NCBI GenBank assembly: GCA_963728825.1
Contig: CAVSLA010000004.1
Coordinates: 1,302,001-1,366,000 of the forward strand
From: CAVREM01 sp963728825
GTDB taxonomy: Bacteria; Acidobacteriota; Vicinamibacteria; Vicinamibacterales; CAVVIG01
DNA: 64,000 nt
Direction: 5' to 3'
The position numbers were made by a program, and so were the translations under genes. Of this stretch, positions 37,690 through 46,142 are shown piece by piece (the first letter of the stretch is position 1; every line of letters begins with the position of its first letter). The notes below the pieces were generated by a model. That model searched no databases and was not told the origin of the DNA. It saw only the letters and a list, made by a program, of their open reading frames with translations.

Positions 37690-38883
37690 TTAGGGATATG
37701 CGGGCGAATACGGCGGGTACCGCGTGGCGATGCAGATTGTCGCCACGATGTTGCACATGGTGCACTTCCACGAGCTGTACCATTCCCACCACGACTTGTA
37801 GGTGCAGCCGTATTTCTCGTAACACTTGTCGTGAACGTCGCAGCACACCCGGAAGATTGAACCGTCCAGCCAGTGGAGACCGTCGCAGCCTGGCTCGTTG
37901 GCGTGAACGGTCGGCACGATCGCATCGATCACTCGACCGAGCCACTCCCGCTTCGGTTCCTTGGCTTCGGCGACGAATCCCTGAGTGGCCACCAGCGTGT
38001 GGAAATGGTGAAAGGCATAGGTCTGGACGTTGGTCCAGGCGAGGTCTGGCGTGAACGTCCAACCGCCGATGTCCTTCAGCCGATCCGGATCGATGTATCC
38101 GATCGTCAGACCGGGAATGGACCACACATAGACCTGCTCCTCTTGATACCAGCGGCTGCGGCCGACTTCCAGGTTGTCGCGCGTCAGCCGGCTCTCGAGC
38201 GACGTGCCGCGCGATGGCGCGCCGGTCTTCGGGTGCGGCCGCTGTCCGGCATTGCGCTGTGCGGCCGCCGTAAAACCGTCCGACCACTCGGTTCGCACGT
38301 CCAGCGTATCGCGCTGGAAGTCGACCGGGCGTCCGCCGCGGCTGCGCATCAGGTCGCCCTGCCACTCGAGCTCGACGTCGGGATCCGTCGCTCTGTCCTT
38401 CCACAGCGTGTACGCCTGTCGGTTGCCCCAATCGAGGTCTGGTTGTGTCCCCGATCGGCCCGCCGCACGCATCGGCATGTCGTCTCCCATCGCCCTGAAC
38501 GTGAGCACATCGTCTGCCGACCCAAGGCGATCGATCGCCAGTGTCGCGAGCTCTCGGCCCGTCGGATCGGTGAGGCGCGTCTTCAGGTCCCCTCCCGTGA
38601 CGCGCTCGGTGACCGCCACCGCGTCGACAAATCTGCTGGTCACTCGGACGACACGTTCCTCCAGCCAGTGATATGTGGCGCCACGATCCGATGCCCCGGA
38701 CTTCGAACGGGGCGAAACCTTCGGATCCAGCTTCCGGACGGCGTTCGGCGCTGCCGGCACTTGATTCTGAGCCCTGGGACGCCAGGTCGATACCCCGATT
38801 GCACACAACATCGCGATGGTGAACACGGCGCCTGACGCGCGTCTGTGTCGCATGAGCAGGCGGATCCCGGACGTATGGGACAT
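37690..38883 (-). CDS. Secreted protein with C-terminal phospholipase-A2-like domain
   Basis: ATG 38883 with GGAGAG upstream. After SGIRLLMRHRR a hydrophobic segment (ASGAVFTIAMLCAIGVST) acts as signal peptide or anchor. The middle ~280 residues are beta-rich and unrecognised (GGDLKTRLTDPTGRELATLAIDRLG; YQEEQVYVWSIPGLTIGYIDPDRLKDIGGWTFTPDLAW). Near the C-terminus CDGLHWLDGSIFRVCCDVHDKC then YEKYGC matches the PLA2 active-site pattern C-C-x-x-H-x-x-C with the catalytic His-Asp pair, followed by a Cys-rich tail (KCTMCNIVATIC) able to form disulfides. Bacterial PLA2-like domains occur in secreted lipases and toxins. 397 residues. It is downstream of a regulator gene on the same strand. Confidence 0.78.
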   Translation of the reverse strand: MSHTSGIRLLMRHRRASGAVFTIAMLCAIGVSTWRPRAQNQVPAAPNAVRKLDPKVSPRSKSGASDRGATYHWLEERVVRVTSRFVDAVAVTERVTGGDLKTRLTDPTGRELATLAIDRLGSADDVLTFRAMGDDMPMRAAGRSGTQPDLDWGNRQAYTLWKDRATDPDVELEWQGDLMRSRGGRPVDFQRDTLDVRTEWSDGFTAAAQRNAGQRPHPKTGAPSRGTSLESRLTRDNLEVGRSRWYQEEQVYVWSIPGLTIGYIDPDRLKDIGGWTFTPDLAWTNVQTYAFHHFHTLVATQGFVAEAKEPKREWLGRVIDAIVPTVHANEPGCDGLHWLDGSIFRVCCDVHDKCYEKYGCTYKSWWEWYSSWKCTMCNIVATICIATRYPPYSPAYP

Positions 38884-39013
38884 GGAGGCTCTCCTTCGGA
38901 CCTGACCGGTCCGGTGCGGCTCGCAAGCCGCCGTGAGGGTGTACGCGCGACCTCCGCAGCGGTTTGGCGCTGCCCCATCTCGTTCACCGCGGTCGCCGGA
39001 GATGCCCGGCGCA

Positions 39014-40444
39014 CTACGACTCGACGCAGACTTCTTCGGTTGGTTTCTCCTCGGGTTGATTGCCTGACTTGGACACCATCGGACGCTGCCGCAGGTGGCC
39101 CTTGAGCGTGTGATAGCTGATGCCCAGGACGCGGGCCGCCTCGCTGCGCCGTCCACCACACCGCTCCACCATGAGTCGCGCATAGCGTGACGCCCACTCG
39201 CGCATGGTGTCTTTCCGCTCGAGCGACGGCATGATGACGGCCGACAGCTCGCGCCATAGTGGTTCCGGCAGGTCTTCGAGCTCGATGACGTCCGACGCCG
39301 CCAGCGCCACGGCCCGCTCGATGAGTCGTTCGAGCTCGCGGACGTTGCCGGGCCAATCGTGCGCCAGGAGCGCATCAGCTGCCGCAGTCGACAGACGCAG
39401 CGACCGTCTGGCTTTGTGCCGCTCCAGGAAGTACCTCGCCAGCTCGAGGATGTCCTCCTTGCGTTCGCGGAGCGCCGGCACGACGATATCGACGCCCGCG
39501 AGGCGATAGAACAGGTCGGCGCGGAACTGCTTGCGATCGACGAGACCCGACAAGCTCCGGTTCGTGGCGGCAATGATGCGGACGTCGACGCGATGCGCAC
39601 TGTGGCCGCCCACCCGCTCGATCGAAAGATCCTGTAAGGCGCGGAGCAACTTGGCTTGAGCGGCTGGTGACAGATCCGAAACTTCGTCGAGGAACAGCGT
39701 TCCGCCGTCCGCCTGTTCGAATTTGCCCCGCCGGCCCCGCACGCCGGTGGCCGTTCGTTCCTCGATGCCAAACAGCTCGGCCTCGACGAGCGTCTCGACC
39801 AGCGCCGCACAATTGACCGCCACGAATGGCCCGCTCCGTCGCCCGCTCAACTCATGAATCTGATGCGCGACGAGCTCCTTGCCGACCCCGCTCTCACCCT
39901 CGAGCAGCACGGTGAAGTCGGTTTGTGCGACCCGTTCGATGCGCCCGCGCATGGCCTGAATTGCTGTCGTCGACCCAATCAACGGCGCCGCGCCATCACG
40001 GCGCGTTCTGACAGCCGGCCCGAGGCCAGCGCGAGCCAATTGCACGCGCGCCCGTTCGATTTCGAGGACGAAGGCCGCGACGTGAGCCGCCTGGCCGAGA
40101 ACCTGAAAGTCCCAGTCACCCAGCCGACAACCAGGATCGAAGGTGGCCTCGATGACGCCGCCTGCGGTATTCCCGGGCACTTCCAACGCGATCGATTCGA
40201 TGCCGGCAGCCGGATCCGGTCGGCTCGACCAACGGCTGTTCTTGTCGCGCAGCCGAATCGTTCGGATAGGCAACGTCCGACGAATCGTCTCCTCGAAGAG
40301 GCCGCGCATCAGCGAGACATCGTGCCGGTCGCCTAGTCCTCGTGTGAGCGCCGACAGCAGTTCGGCGATGGCCGTGCGTCGATCCCTCTGTCGAGGGATC
40401 GGCTCTCGTTGTGTTGTGACAGTGGATTGAGCCAACACGTCCAT
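39014..40444 (-). CDS. Fis-family AAA+ transcriptional regulator with degenerate GAFTGA loop
   Basis: ATG 40444 is chosen because the longer upstream frame overlaps the PilZ gene. An N-terminal GAF-like sensor (about residues 25-150; AELLSALTRGLGDRHDVSLMRGLFEETIRRTLP) is followed by an AAA+ domain: Walker A LEGESGVGKELVAHQIHELS, ELFGIEERTATGVRGRRGKFEQADGGTLFLDEVSDLSP, RIIAATNRSL and LFYRLAGVDIVVPALRERKEDIL. At the L1 loop, where sigma54 activators have GAFTGA, the sequence is RTATGV. A Fis-type helix-turn-helix (CGGRRSEAARVLGISYHTLKGHL) closes the protein. The loop change suggests altered or sigma54-independent action (inference). Confidence 0.9.
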   Translation of the reverse strand: MDVLAQSTVTTQREPIPRQRDRRTAIAELLSALTRGLGDRHDVSLMRGLFEETIRRTLPIRTIRLRDKNSRWSSRPDPAAGIESIALEVPGNTAGGVIEATFDPGCRLGDWDFQVLGQAAHVAAFVLEIERARVQLARAGLGPAVRTRRDGAAPLIGSTTAIQAMRGRIERVAQTDFTVLLEGESGVGKELVAHQIHELSGRRSGPFVAVNCAALVETLVEAELFGIEERTATGVRGRRGKFEQADGGTLFLDEVSDLSPAAQAKLLRALQDLSIERVGGHSAHRVDVRIIAATNRSLSGLVDRKQFRADLFYRLAGVDIVVPALRERKEDILELARYFLERHKARRSLRLSTAAADALLAHDWPGNVRELERLIERAVALAASDVIELEDLPEPLWRELSAVIMPSLERKDTMREWASRYARLMVERCGGRRSEAARVLGISYHTLKGHLRQRPMVSKSGNQPEEKPTEEVCVES

Positions 40445-40535
40445 CAGAGTCACTTCTACGGCGCGTCTTGAACCAAACGGAGTGCCAGCCTCGAGTGTGC
40501 CGGAATGGCGGGAATCGCCTGCCGCCTGCGACGGA

Positions 40536-40922
40536 CTAGAGCGTGGGAGGGGTAGCATCTTCCCGATCGTGTTCGAGATGGCCCGGTCCGCTCGAGGGAA
40601 TGACATACCCGTCGACATCCAGAAAAGGCCCGAGCGACCGCTCGAACGCCACGGCTCCGTGGTACCGCACGGCCGCATGACGCAGGCACGCAACCGCACT
40701 TCTGATGACTCGACCACGAACCACGGTCCGCCGATCGATGGCTGCGAGGTGCAGCTCCACGTTCGTGCCCGGCAGCAGGCGCTGGAGCGTTTCGAGCAGC
40801 ATGCCGCCCTCCGAGACGTTCAGCACAGCGGCATCGCCGCCGGCTCGTACGCGGGCGCTGATGATGCCGTGCTCCTGGCTGGTTTGCCTTCGCGGTGTCG
40901 ATCGTCGCTCGTGGTCGGTCAT
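40536..40922 (-). CDS. PilZ-domain protein (c-di-GMP effector candidate)
   Basis: A 128-residue protein whose ATG (40922) overlaps the stop of the pseudopilin gene. The two c-di-GMP-binding elements are visible: an Arg-rich RRSTPRRQ near residue 6, fitting RxxxR, and NVSEGGM near residue 38, fitting [DN]xSxxG. Strands between them (HGIISARVRAGGDAAVLNV; GTNVELHLAAIDRRTVVRGRVIRSAVA; AVRYHGAVAFERSL) fit the PilZ barrel. Stand-alone PilZ proteins control pili, motility or secretion in response to c-di-GMP. Coupling to a pseudopilin gene suggests such a role here (inference). Confidence 0.88.
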   Translation of the reverse strand: MTDHERRSTPRRQTSQEHGIISARVRAGGDAAVLNVSEGGMLLETLQRLLPGTNVELHLAAIDRRTVVRGRVIRSAVACLRHAAVRYHGAVAFERSLGPFLDVDGYVIPSSGPGHLEHDREDATPPTL

Positions 40923-41503
40923 AGCTGCTTCCACTCCCGCGATCCCGGATAGAACTTCAGCACACGAATCTTGCCGGTCTCGCCGAACACGCGGACTACG
41001 TACTGGACCTGGCCTCGACCTCGGACGTACAGGCTGCCGGGAGACGATGAACCGAGGGCAGTGAAGGTGACGATGTTGGTGCTCCCCAGCCGGATCGGGT
41101 CCGTCCCTGGTGGACCGGCGGACGGATCGACAGCCGGAAGCCCCGGCAGGGCCCCGAACTCCACGCCAGGAAACTTGTCGGCGAGCCGTTCCTTCGGGTG
41201 AATTTCACGGTCGACCCCAGCGGCAATATCGAGGGTGCGCACGCCGTTCCGGTTGCCGTCGACGAATGTCGAGTACTCGTAGACGGCTCCGACCTGCACG
41301 AACCGGATCGCCGCGTCGGCGCTGCGCACGGCCGCCTCCATCCGTGCCTGATGCAGGCGGGTCGCCACGTAGCGGGCCGCACCGAGCGTCCGCCACTCGT
41401 CGAGACCGGCGAGCATCTGCGGTGCCGCGGCTGCGGACACGACGCCGATGACGCCCATGACGAAGACGATTTCTACAAGCGTGAAGCCCTTCGCGGATCG
41501 CAC
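40919..41503 (-). CDS. GspH/FimT-like minor pseudopilin
   Basis: A 194-residue prepilin: KGFTLVEIVFVMGVIGVVSAAAAPQM has Gly at -1, Phe at +1 and Glu at +5, then EWRTLGAARYVATRLHQARMEAAVRSADAAIRFVQVGAVYEYSTFVDGNRNGVRT, the GspH/FimT pattern of a helix followed by a beta domain carrying a DxNxDG-like element. The late segment GSTNIVTFTALGSSSPGSLYVRGRGQVQYVVRVFGETGKIRVLKF is typical of the GspH beta sandwich. It is remote from the gsp operon at 1-12 kb, so it may serve that machine in trans or be part of a separate fibre. Confidence 0.9.
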   Translation of the reverse strand: MRSAKGFTLVEIVFVMGVIGVVSAAAAPQMLAGLDEWRTLGAARYVATRLHQARMEAAVRSADAAIRFVQVGAVYEYSTFVDGNRNGVRTLDIAAGVDREIHPKERLADKFPGVEFGALPGLPAVDPSAGPPGTDPIRLGSTNIVTFTALGSSSPGSLYVRGRGQVQYVVRVFGETGKIRVLKFYPGSREWKQL

Positions 41504-41527
41504 GGGTGACCTCGGTTGTCTGTGATT

Positions 41528-41553
41528 GCCGGGTCCAAAAGGACCCAGCCTAC
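41528..41553. repeat. REP-like hairpin (GTAGG type), single copy
   Basis: GCCGGGTCCAAAAGGACCC and then AGCCTAC; nearly the same hairpin as at 26360-26384, again reading GTAGG on the minus strand. It sits between comEA and the gspH-like gene. Confidence 0.65.
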
Positions 41554-41617
41554 ATTTCGTTTGGGATATCGTTCGGCCCGGCGGCGATTCTGCCGCCGGG
41601 CCCTCGGTGCCGCTGTT

Positions 41618-41956
41618 CTACTGCTGCCGGGACGCCGTGTCGGTGGTGCCGACGGTCAACTGATTGCGGAGCTGCAGGAAGCTCTTCTCGCCGATCCCCT
41701 GTACGTTCATCAGCTCCTCGACCTTCTTGAATGGCCCGTTCTTCTGACGGTATTCGACGATGCGCGCGGCGACCTTTTGACCCACGCCGGGGAGCTTTTC
41801 GAGGTCCGCGGCAGTCGCGGTGTTCAGGTTGATGGTCGCGACGGCCGGCCTGGCCTCTGTCCGGGCTGGCGCAGCCTTCTGCGTGCTCTGCTGGGCGGCC
41901 GGGTGTGCGCCGACGAGGACAACCATGGCGACGAGTGATGCGAACAAACGGATCAT
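41618..41956 (-). CDS. ComEA-like secreted helix-hairpin-helix DNA-binding protein
   Basis: ATG 41956 follows a GGGAGG ribosome site. A signal peptide (IRLFASLVAMVVLVGAHPAAQ) precedes a short linker and one (HhH)2 module: INLNTATAADLEKLPGVGQKVAARIVEYRQKNGPFKKVEELMNVQGIGEKSFLQLRNQLTV. GVGQKVAARI and GIGEKSFLQL are the two hairpins. 112 residues. ComEA-type proteins bind incoming DNA in the periplasm during transformation; with comM elsewhere in this window and a pseudopilin next door, a competence role is plausible (inference). Confidence 0.92.
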   Translation of the reverse strand: MIRLFASLVAMVVLVGAHPAAQQSTQKAAPARTEARPAVATINLNTATAADLEKLPGVGQKVAARIVEYRQKNGPFKKVEELMNVQGIGEKSFLQLRNQLTVGTTDTASRQQ

Positions 41957-42325
41957 CCTGCCCTCCCTTGTTAAGAGATTGTTAAGAGCGTGGGTCCCCC
42001 AGGGCCCACGTCCGATGTCGGACTCCTGCATTTCCCCCCGTTGCAGGAGGACCCTGGCGCGCGTCTCGAATTCGAGAGAAGGTCGGGTCCCGCGTTTCCG
42101 AGTTCGTGCGGGCCAGGGTCGCCGGACCACAAGGCAAGCGGCGGTCCGGGTGAGGCGCATCAAACGCGTGACTGTAAACGGTTGATGGAGGGGCTGATCG
42201 AGCCGCTCGTCGTAAACCTGCGCCTGACGGAGCGAGACACGCTGCTGAAAATGATCCCGAGCGTTGACAGCGAAGGGGCTACCATCTGAGACGTCCAGAC
42301 GCCGATGCCGCTCGTCCGAACCACT
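41957..42325. other. Divergent intergenic region with direct repeat and strong hairpins
   Basis: This 369-bp gap separates comEA (minus) from the carboxypeptidase-regulatory gene (plus). Next to comEA is a direct repeat TTGTTAAGAG at 41968-41977 and 41979-41988. A hairpin with arms CTCCTGCA/TGCAGGAG and a C-rich loop spans about 42018-42048, and GTGGGTCC/GGGCCCAC pairs lie beside it. No coding frame is convincing. It may hold a comEA leader RNA; no riboswitch class was recognised. Confidence 0.4.
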
Positions 42326-43829
42326 ATGCAACGCCTGGTTCCGGCCGTCGCCCTGATCGCTCTCACGGTCTCGACGCACGCGCAGTCGGCCATCGCGGGC
42401 CGAGTCGTTTCGGACGACAGCGGCTTCCCCATCCCCAACGCGCGCGTGGTCCTCAACACCCCGGCGCGCGACGAACGGATTGTGGTCCTCAGTGACAACA
42501 GCGGACGGTTCACGCTTCGTGCGGCGCCAGGCAATCACAACATCCTGGTCACCAAGACACGATTCGCTCAGGGCAGCGTCACCACCGCCACCTGGGGCGA
42601 ACCGATCGAGATCCGGCTGCGGCACGCGGCCGCGATCGCCGGCCGCGTCATCAACGAGCTGGGCGACCCGGTCGTCGCGGCCAGAGTGACGGTCGAGACC
42701 CGTGGTAAAGGCGGGACGATCGTCGGCGGCACCACTACCGACGATCGCGGCAGTTATCGCCTGTTCGGGCTGCGCCCGGGCCAGGTACATTGTCAGCGCC
42801 GAAGTCGGGTCTGTCGCGACGGCCGACCTCCCCGGATACGCGCGAACCCTGTTTCCAGGCACGGCCGCGGCGGCGGAGGCGCAATTCATCACGATTGGCC
42901 GCTTCCCGGAAGTCGGCGGAATGGACTTTGCGATGGCGCGGGCGCCGACGGCGCGAATCACCGGCCGGTTCGTGAATACGTTCGACCAGCCGGCAGGCGG
43001 CAGCCTGATGTTGATGCCGAGCCACCATTCCCTGTCCGCCATCAGCGTTCCGCTCGGCGCCCGGATATTCTCGAACGGCATGTTCGAGTTCCCCAATGTG
43101 CCGCCGGGCGGTTACGTGATTCAGGCGTATCGAGACCGCAAGAACCCCTGGACCGAAGGCGAGTTCGGCGCGACGCGGGTGACCGTGGTCGATTCGGACG
43201 TCGAGGGAGTCATCGTCCGCACCTCAACGGGATCGTCCATCCATGGGCGGGTTTCGTTCGACGCGACCCAAGGTACGCGGCCGCCGTCCGCCGGCTGGGT
43301 CGGGATCTCACCCGTTCCCGTTGATCCCGATCTGTCGCCGCCGACCAACCTCGCCGCGGCCAACATCGGCCCCGATGGCAATTTCATGATCGAAGGCATC
43401 AACGGTCCGCGCCGCCTCGAGGTGCTCAAGACGCCTCCGGGCTGGTCCTTGAAGGAAATCCGAGTGGGCGGCATCGACATGACCGATCGGGTCTTCCCAT
43501 TCGCTACCGCGCGGGAGTCGTTGAGCGACGACGATCGTGCCCGTTCTGTCCCGAATGCTTCGGTCATTGTCTTCCCGGCCGATCGATCTTTCTGGTATCC
43601 GCGATCCCGGTTCCTGCACAGGGCCTTCACCGATCCGGTCGGGTCGTTTATCGTTTCAGGGCTGCCGGCCGGCAGCTATTACGTCGCCGCAGCGTCCGAT
43701 GCACCACTCGATGGCGAGGATGCCTGGCAGGAACCGGTCTACCTCGAGTCGCTGATCTCGAGAGCGTCGACGATTCTGCTCGGAGAGGGACAACGGCTGT
43801 CGGTCAATCCAAGGGTCGGAGCCCCCTGA
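42326..43829 (+). CDS. Secreted carboxypeptidase-regulatory-like domain protein, short paralogue; one frameshift
   Basis: Signal peptide QRLVPAVALIALTVSTHAQ, then AIAGRVVSDDSGFPIPNARVVLNTPARDERIVVLSDNSGRFTLRAAPG, a carboxypeptidase-regulatory (CarboxypepD_reg) Ig-like fold, and a second copy IAGRVINELGDPVVAARVTVE. One extra G at about 42783 shifts the frame within GLRPGQ; the next frame continues YIVSAEVGSVATADLPGYARTLFPGT and runs to TGA 43829. Compared with the downstream paralogue it lacks a ~250-residue module in the middle and about 18 residues before DDRARSVPNASVIVF. Such proteins are common in Acidobacteriota; they may bind sugars or be extracellular stalks. It overlaps the next gene by one base. 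Confidence 0.85.
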
Positions 43830-46111
43830 TGCTGAAACATCTGGTTTTGATTACCGCCATGATCGCCGCCGCTACGTCGACGGCCGCGCAGTCCGCCATC
43901 ACGGGCCGCGTCGTGGCCGATCAGAGCGGCGAGCCGCTCCCGAACGTTCGGATTCTCTTGAACATGCCCGAAGCAAACGATCGCGTCCTCGTGCTGACCG
44001 ATCGCGACGGGCGGTTCACGCTTCCGGCGCCTCCGGGCAAACACAATGTGGCCGTCTCCAAGACACGTTTCGCACGCAGCGAAGTGACGGCGAGCCCAGG
44101 AACGGCCGTCGAAGTCCGGCTTCGCCCTGGGGCAGCGGTGTCTGGCCGCGTCGTCGATGAAGCGGGCGACCCTGTCGTGATGGCGCGAGTCACGGTCGAG
44201 AGCCTCCGCGGTCCGTCGACAGTCGTCGCGAGCGTGGACACGGACGACCGCGGCGAGTATCGCCTTGGTGGTCTGTCGGCCGGAACGTTTGCCGTCGCCG
44301 TCACCACCATGGGCCCGATGGTCGCGCAGGCAAGGGGTCCTCAACTGGTGACGATGATGCCGGAGCAGGTCAAGACGTTCTATCCGAACGCGCTCGCTTC
44401 TGACGGGGCCGAAGCCATCCGGTTGGAATGGGGTGACGACCGCGCCGGGATCGACCTGGTCCTTCCGTTCAACCGAGCCGGGATCGTGCCCTTCGATAAC
44501 TGGCGCGGCGGGCTGACGGCGGTGCAGTTCGCGGCCATCACGCGAGGCGCGAGGCCGCCCGAGCCGCCGGTTGCACCGTCAGCCGTGATTCGGGGACGCG
44601 TCGTCAGCAGGAACGGCGCAGCGCTGCCGTATGCCTCGGTGCGCCTCGACCGAGGCGCAAATCCGCTGTCGCCGCCGGTCACCCGTGCCGGCTCGGACGG
44701 ACGCTTTGAATTTCGTGACCTTCCCGAAGGGGCGCATCGAGTCAGCGCGTCGAAAGTCGGGTATTTCGGCGCTGAGACATCGCTCGAGATGAAGACGTCG
44801 CAGGTTCGAGACGATGTGACCGTGACACTGGACCCGTGGGGTGTGCTGGCAGGCCGGGTCTTCGATGAGCACGGCGAACCCGTCCAGGGCGCGAAGGTGG
44901 ACCTGCTCCAGATTCGCTACGAAGCAGGACGGCGACGACTGGTGCCGGCTTCAGGGGTGGTGCGCACCACGGACGATTCCGGATCGTATCGCCTCTTCGC
45001 CCTTCGCCCGGGCCAATACATCGTGAGCGCCGAAGTGGGCGCGATTGCCGCTGCCGATCTGCCGGGATATGCGAGGACGTTTTACCCCGGGACGCCCGTG
45101 CCGGCCGGCGCGCAGTTTGTCGAGATCGGCCGCTTTCCAGAACTGAGCGGCATCGATTTCAGTCTGTCCCGCGCCCGAACGGCGAGTGTGACAGGCCGGT
45201 TCATCAACTCGGACGGCGAACCGGGCGGTGGCAGCCTGACGCTGAAGCCGAGCCAGCATTCGTTGTCGGCGATCGGAGTGTCGATCGGAGCACGCATCTA
45301 TGCCAACGGCGCGTTCGAGTTTCCCAACGTGCCGCCCGGCGAGTACGTCATCCAGGCCAATCGCGGCCGTCTGAACAGCTGGACGGAAGGCGAATTCGGC
45401 GCCGCCCGCGTGTCAGTTGTCGACAGCGACGTCGACGGCGTGGTCGTGCGGACGTCCAAAGGCTCCTCCATCCGTGGCCGCGTCTTGTTCGAGAGCTACC
45501 TGGACTCGAAGCGGCCGGCGCCATCGGCGATTGAGCTCTCCCCCATTCCTGTCGATGCCGATCTGTCGCCGCCGAACAATTTCGCCACCGCCAACATCGG
45601 TCCCGACGGGTCATTCGTCATCGAAGGCATCAACGGGCCGCGGCGGCTCGAGGTCATTGCCGTCCCGACCGGCTGGATGCTGAAGGACATTCGGGTTGGC
45701 GGAGTCGAGATCACCGATCGCGTCCTGCCGTTCGGCAAGGCGGACGACTCGTTGAGCAACGTGGAGGTCGCGCTCACCGATCGGGTGAACAGGCTGTCAG
45801 GCAGCGTTCGCGACGATCGCGCTCGCCCGGCTTCCAACGCGAGCGTCATCGTCTTCTCCACCGATCGGTCCCAGTGGTATTCCCGGTCACGCTTCGTACG
45901 TCGGACAAGAACGGGAGCTGATGGTGCGTTCAGCATCGGCGGGCTTCCATTCGCGAGCTATTACACGGTCGCCGTATCGGACCTGCCGGATGACGGCGAT
46001 GAGGCTTGGCAGGAGCCGGCGTTTCTGGAATCGCTCATTCCGCGCGCGGTCACCGCTCTCGCCGGCGAGGGACAGGCAGTGTCGGTGAATCCCAGGCTCG
46101 TCGTCCGCTAG
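43829..46111 (+). CDS. Secreted carboxypeptidase-regulatory-like repeat protein, long paralogue
   Basis: 760 residues. Signal peptide LKHLVLITAMIAAATSTAAQ, then repeated CarboxypepD_reg modules: AITGRVVADQSGEPLPNVRILLN, VSGRVVDEAGDPVVMARVTVE, IRGRVVSRNGAALPYASVRLD and LAGRVFDEHGEPVQGAKVDLL. They are separated by TDDRGEYRLGGL- and TDDSGSYRLFALRPGQ-type strands. The second half (GYARTFYPGTPVPAGAQFVEIGRFPELSGIDF to the C-terminus) aligns closely with the upstream paralogue. The last segment LPFASYYTVAVSDLPDDGDEAWQEPAFLESLIPRAVTALAGEGQAVSVNPRLVVR is shared. Probably exported and surface-exposed; no enzymatic motif is seen. Confidence 0.88.
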   Translation: MLKHLVLITAMIAAATSTAAQSAITGRVVADQSGEPLPNVRILLNMPEANDRVLVLTDRDGRFTLPAPPGKHNVAVSKTRFARSEVTASPGTAVEVRLRPGAAVSGRVVDEAGDPVVMARVTVESLRGPSTVVASVDTDDRGEYRLGGLSAGTFAVAVTTMGPMVAQARGPQLVTMMPEQVKTFYPNALASDGAEAIRLEWGDDRAGIDLVLPFNRAGIVPFDNWRGGLTAVQFAAITRGARPPEPPVAPSAVIRGRVVSRNGAALPYASVRLDRGANPLSPPVTRAGSDGRFEFRDLPEGAHRVSASKVGYFGAETSLEMKTSQVRDDVTVTLDPWGVLAGRVFDEHGEPVQGAKVDLLQIRYEAGRRRLVPASGVVRTTDDSGSYRLFALRPGQYIVSAEVGAIAAADLPGYARTFYPGTPVPAGAQFVEIGRFPELSGIDFSLSRARTASVTGRFINSDGEPGGGSLTLKPSQHSLSAIGVSIGARIYANGAFEFPNVPPGEYVIQANRGRLNSWTEGEFGAARVSVVDSDVDGVVVRTSKGSSIRGRVLFESYLDSKRPAPSAIELSPIPVDADLSPPNNFATANIGPDGSFVIEGINGPRRLEVIAVPTGWMLKDIRVGGVEITDRVLPFGKADDSLSNVEVALTDRVNRLSGSVRDDRARPASNASVIVFSTDRSQWYSRSRFVRRTRTGADGAFSIGGLPFASYYTVAVSDLPDDGDEAWQEPAFLESLIPRAVTALAGEGQAVSVNPRLVVR

Positions 46112-46120
46112 TTCACCCCC

Positions 46121-46126
46121 TATAAT
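46121..46126 (+). promoter_or_regulatory. -10 box for the kinase-propeller gene
   Basis: A perfect TATAAT in the 31-bp gap before the kinase gene, 16 nt from its ATG; no good -35 box at 17 bp. The predicted leader is about 9 nt and lacks a Shine-Dalgarno sequence. Confidence 0.45.
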
Positions 46127-46142
46127 CAGTGCCACACTCGAC

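Noticed and set aside
37690..39810. A ~700-residue protein fusing the regulator region to the PLA2-like protein
   Set aside because: The first ~310 codons are an out-of-frame reading of the AAA+ regulator gene; a ribosome site and signal peptide mark the true start at 38883.
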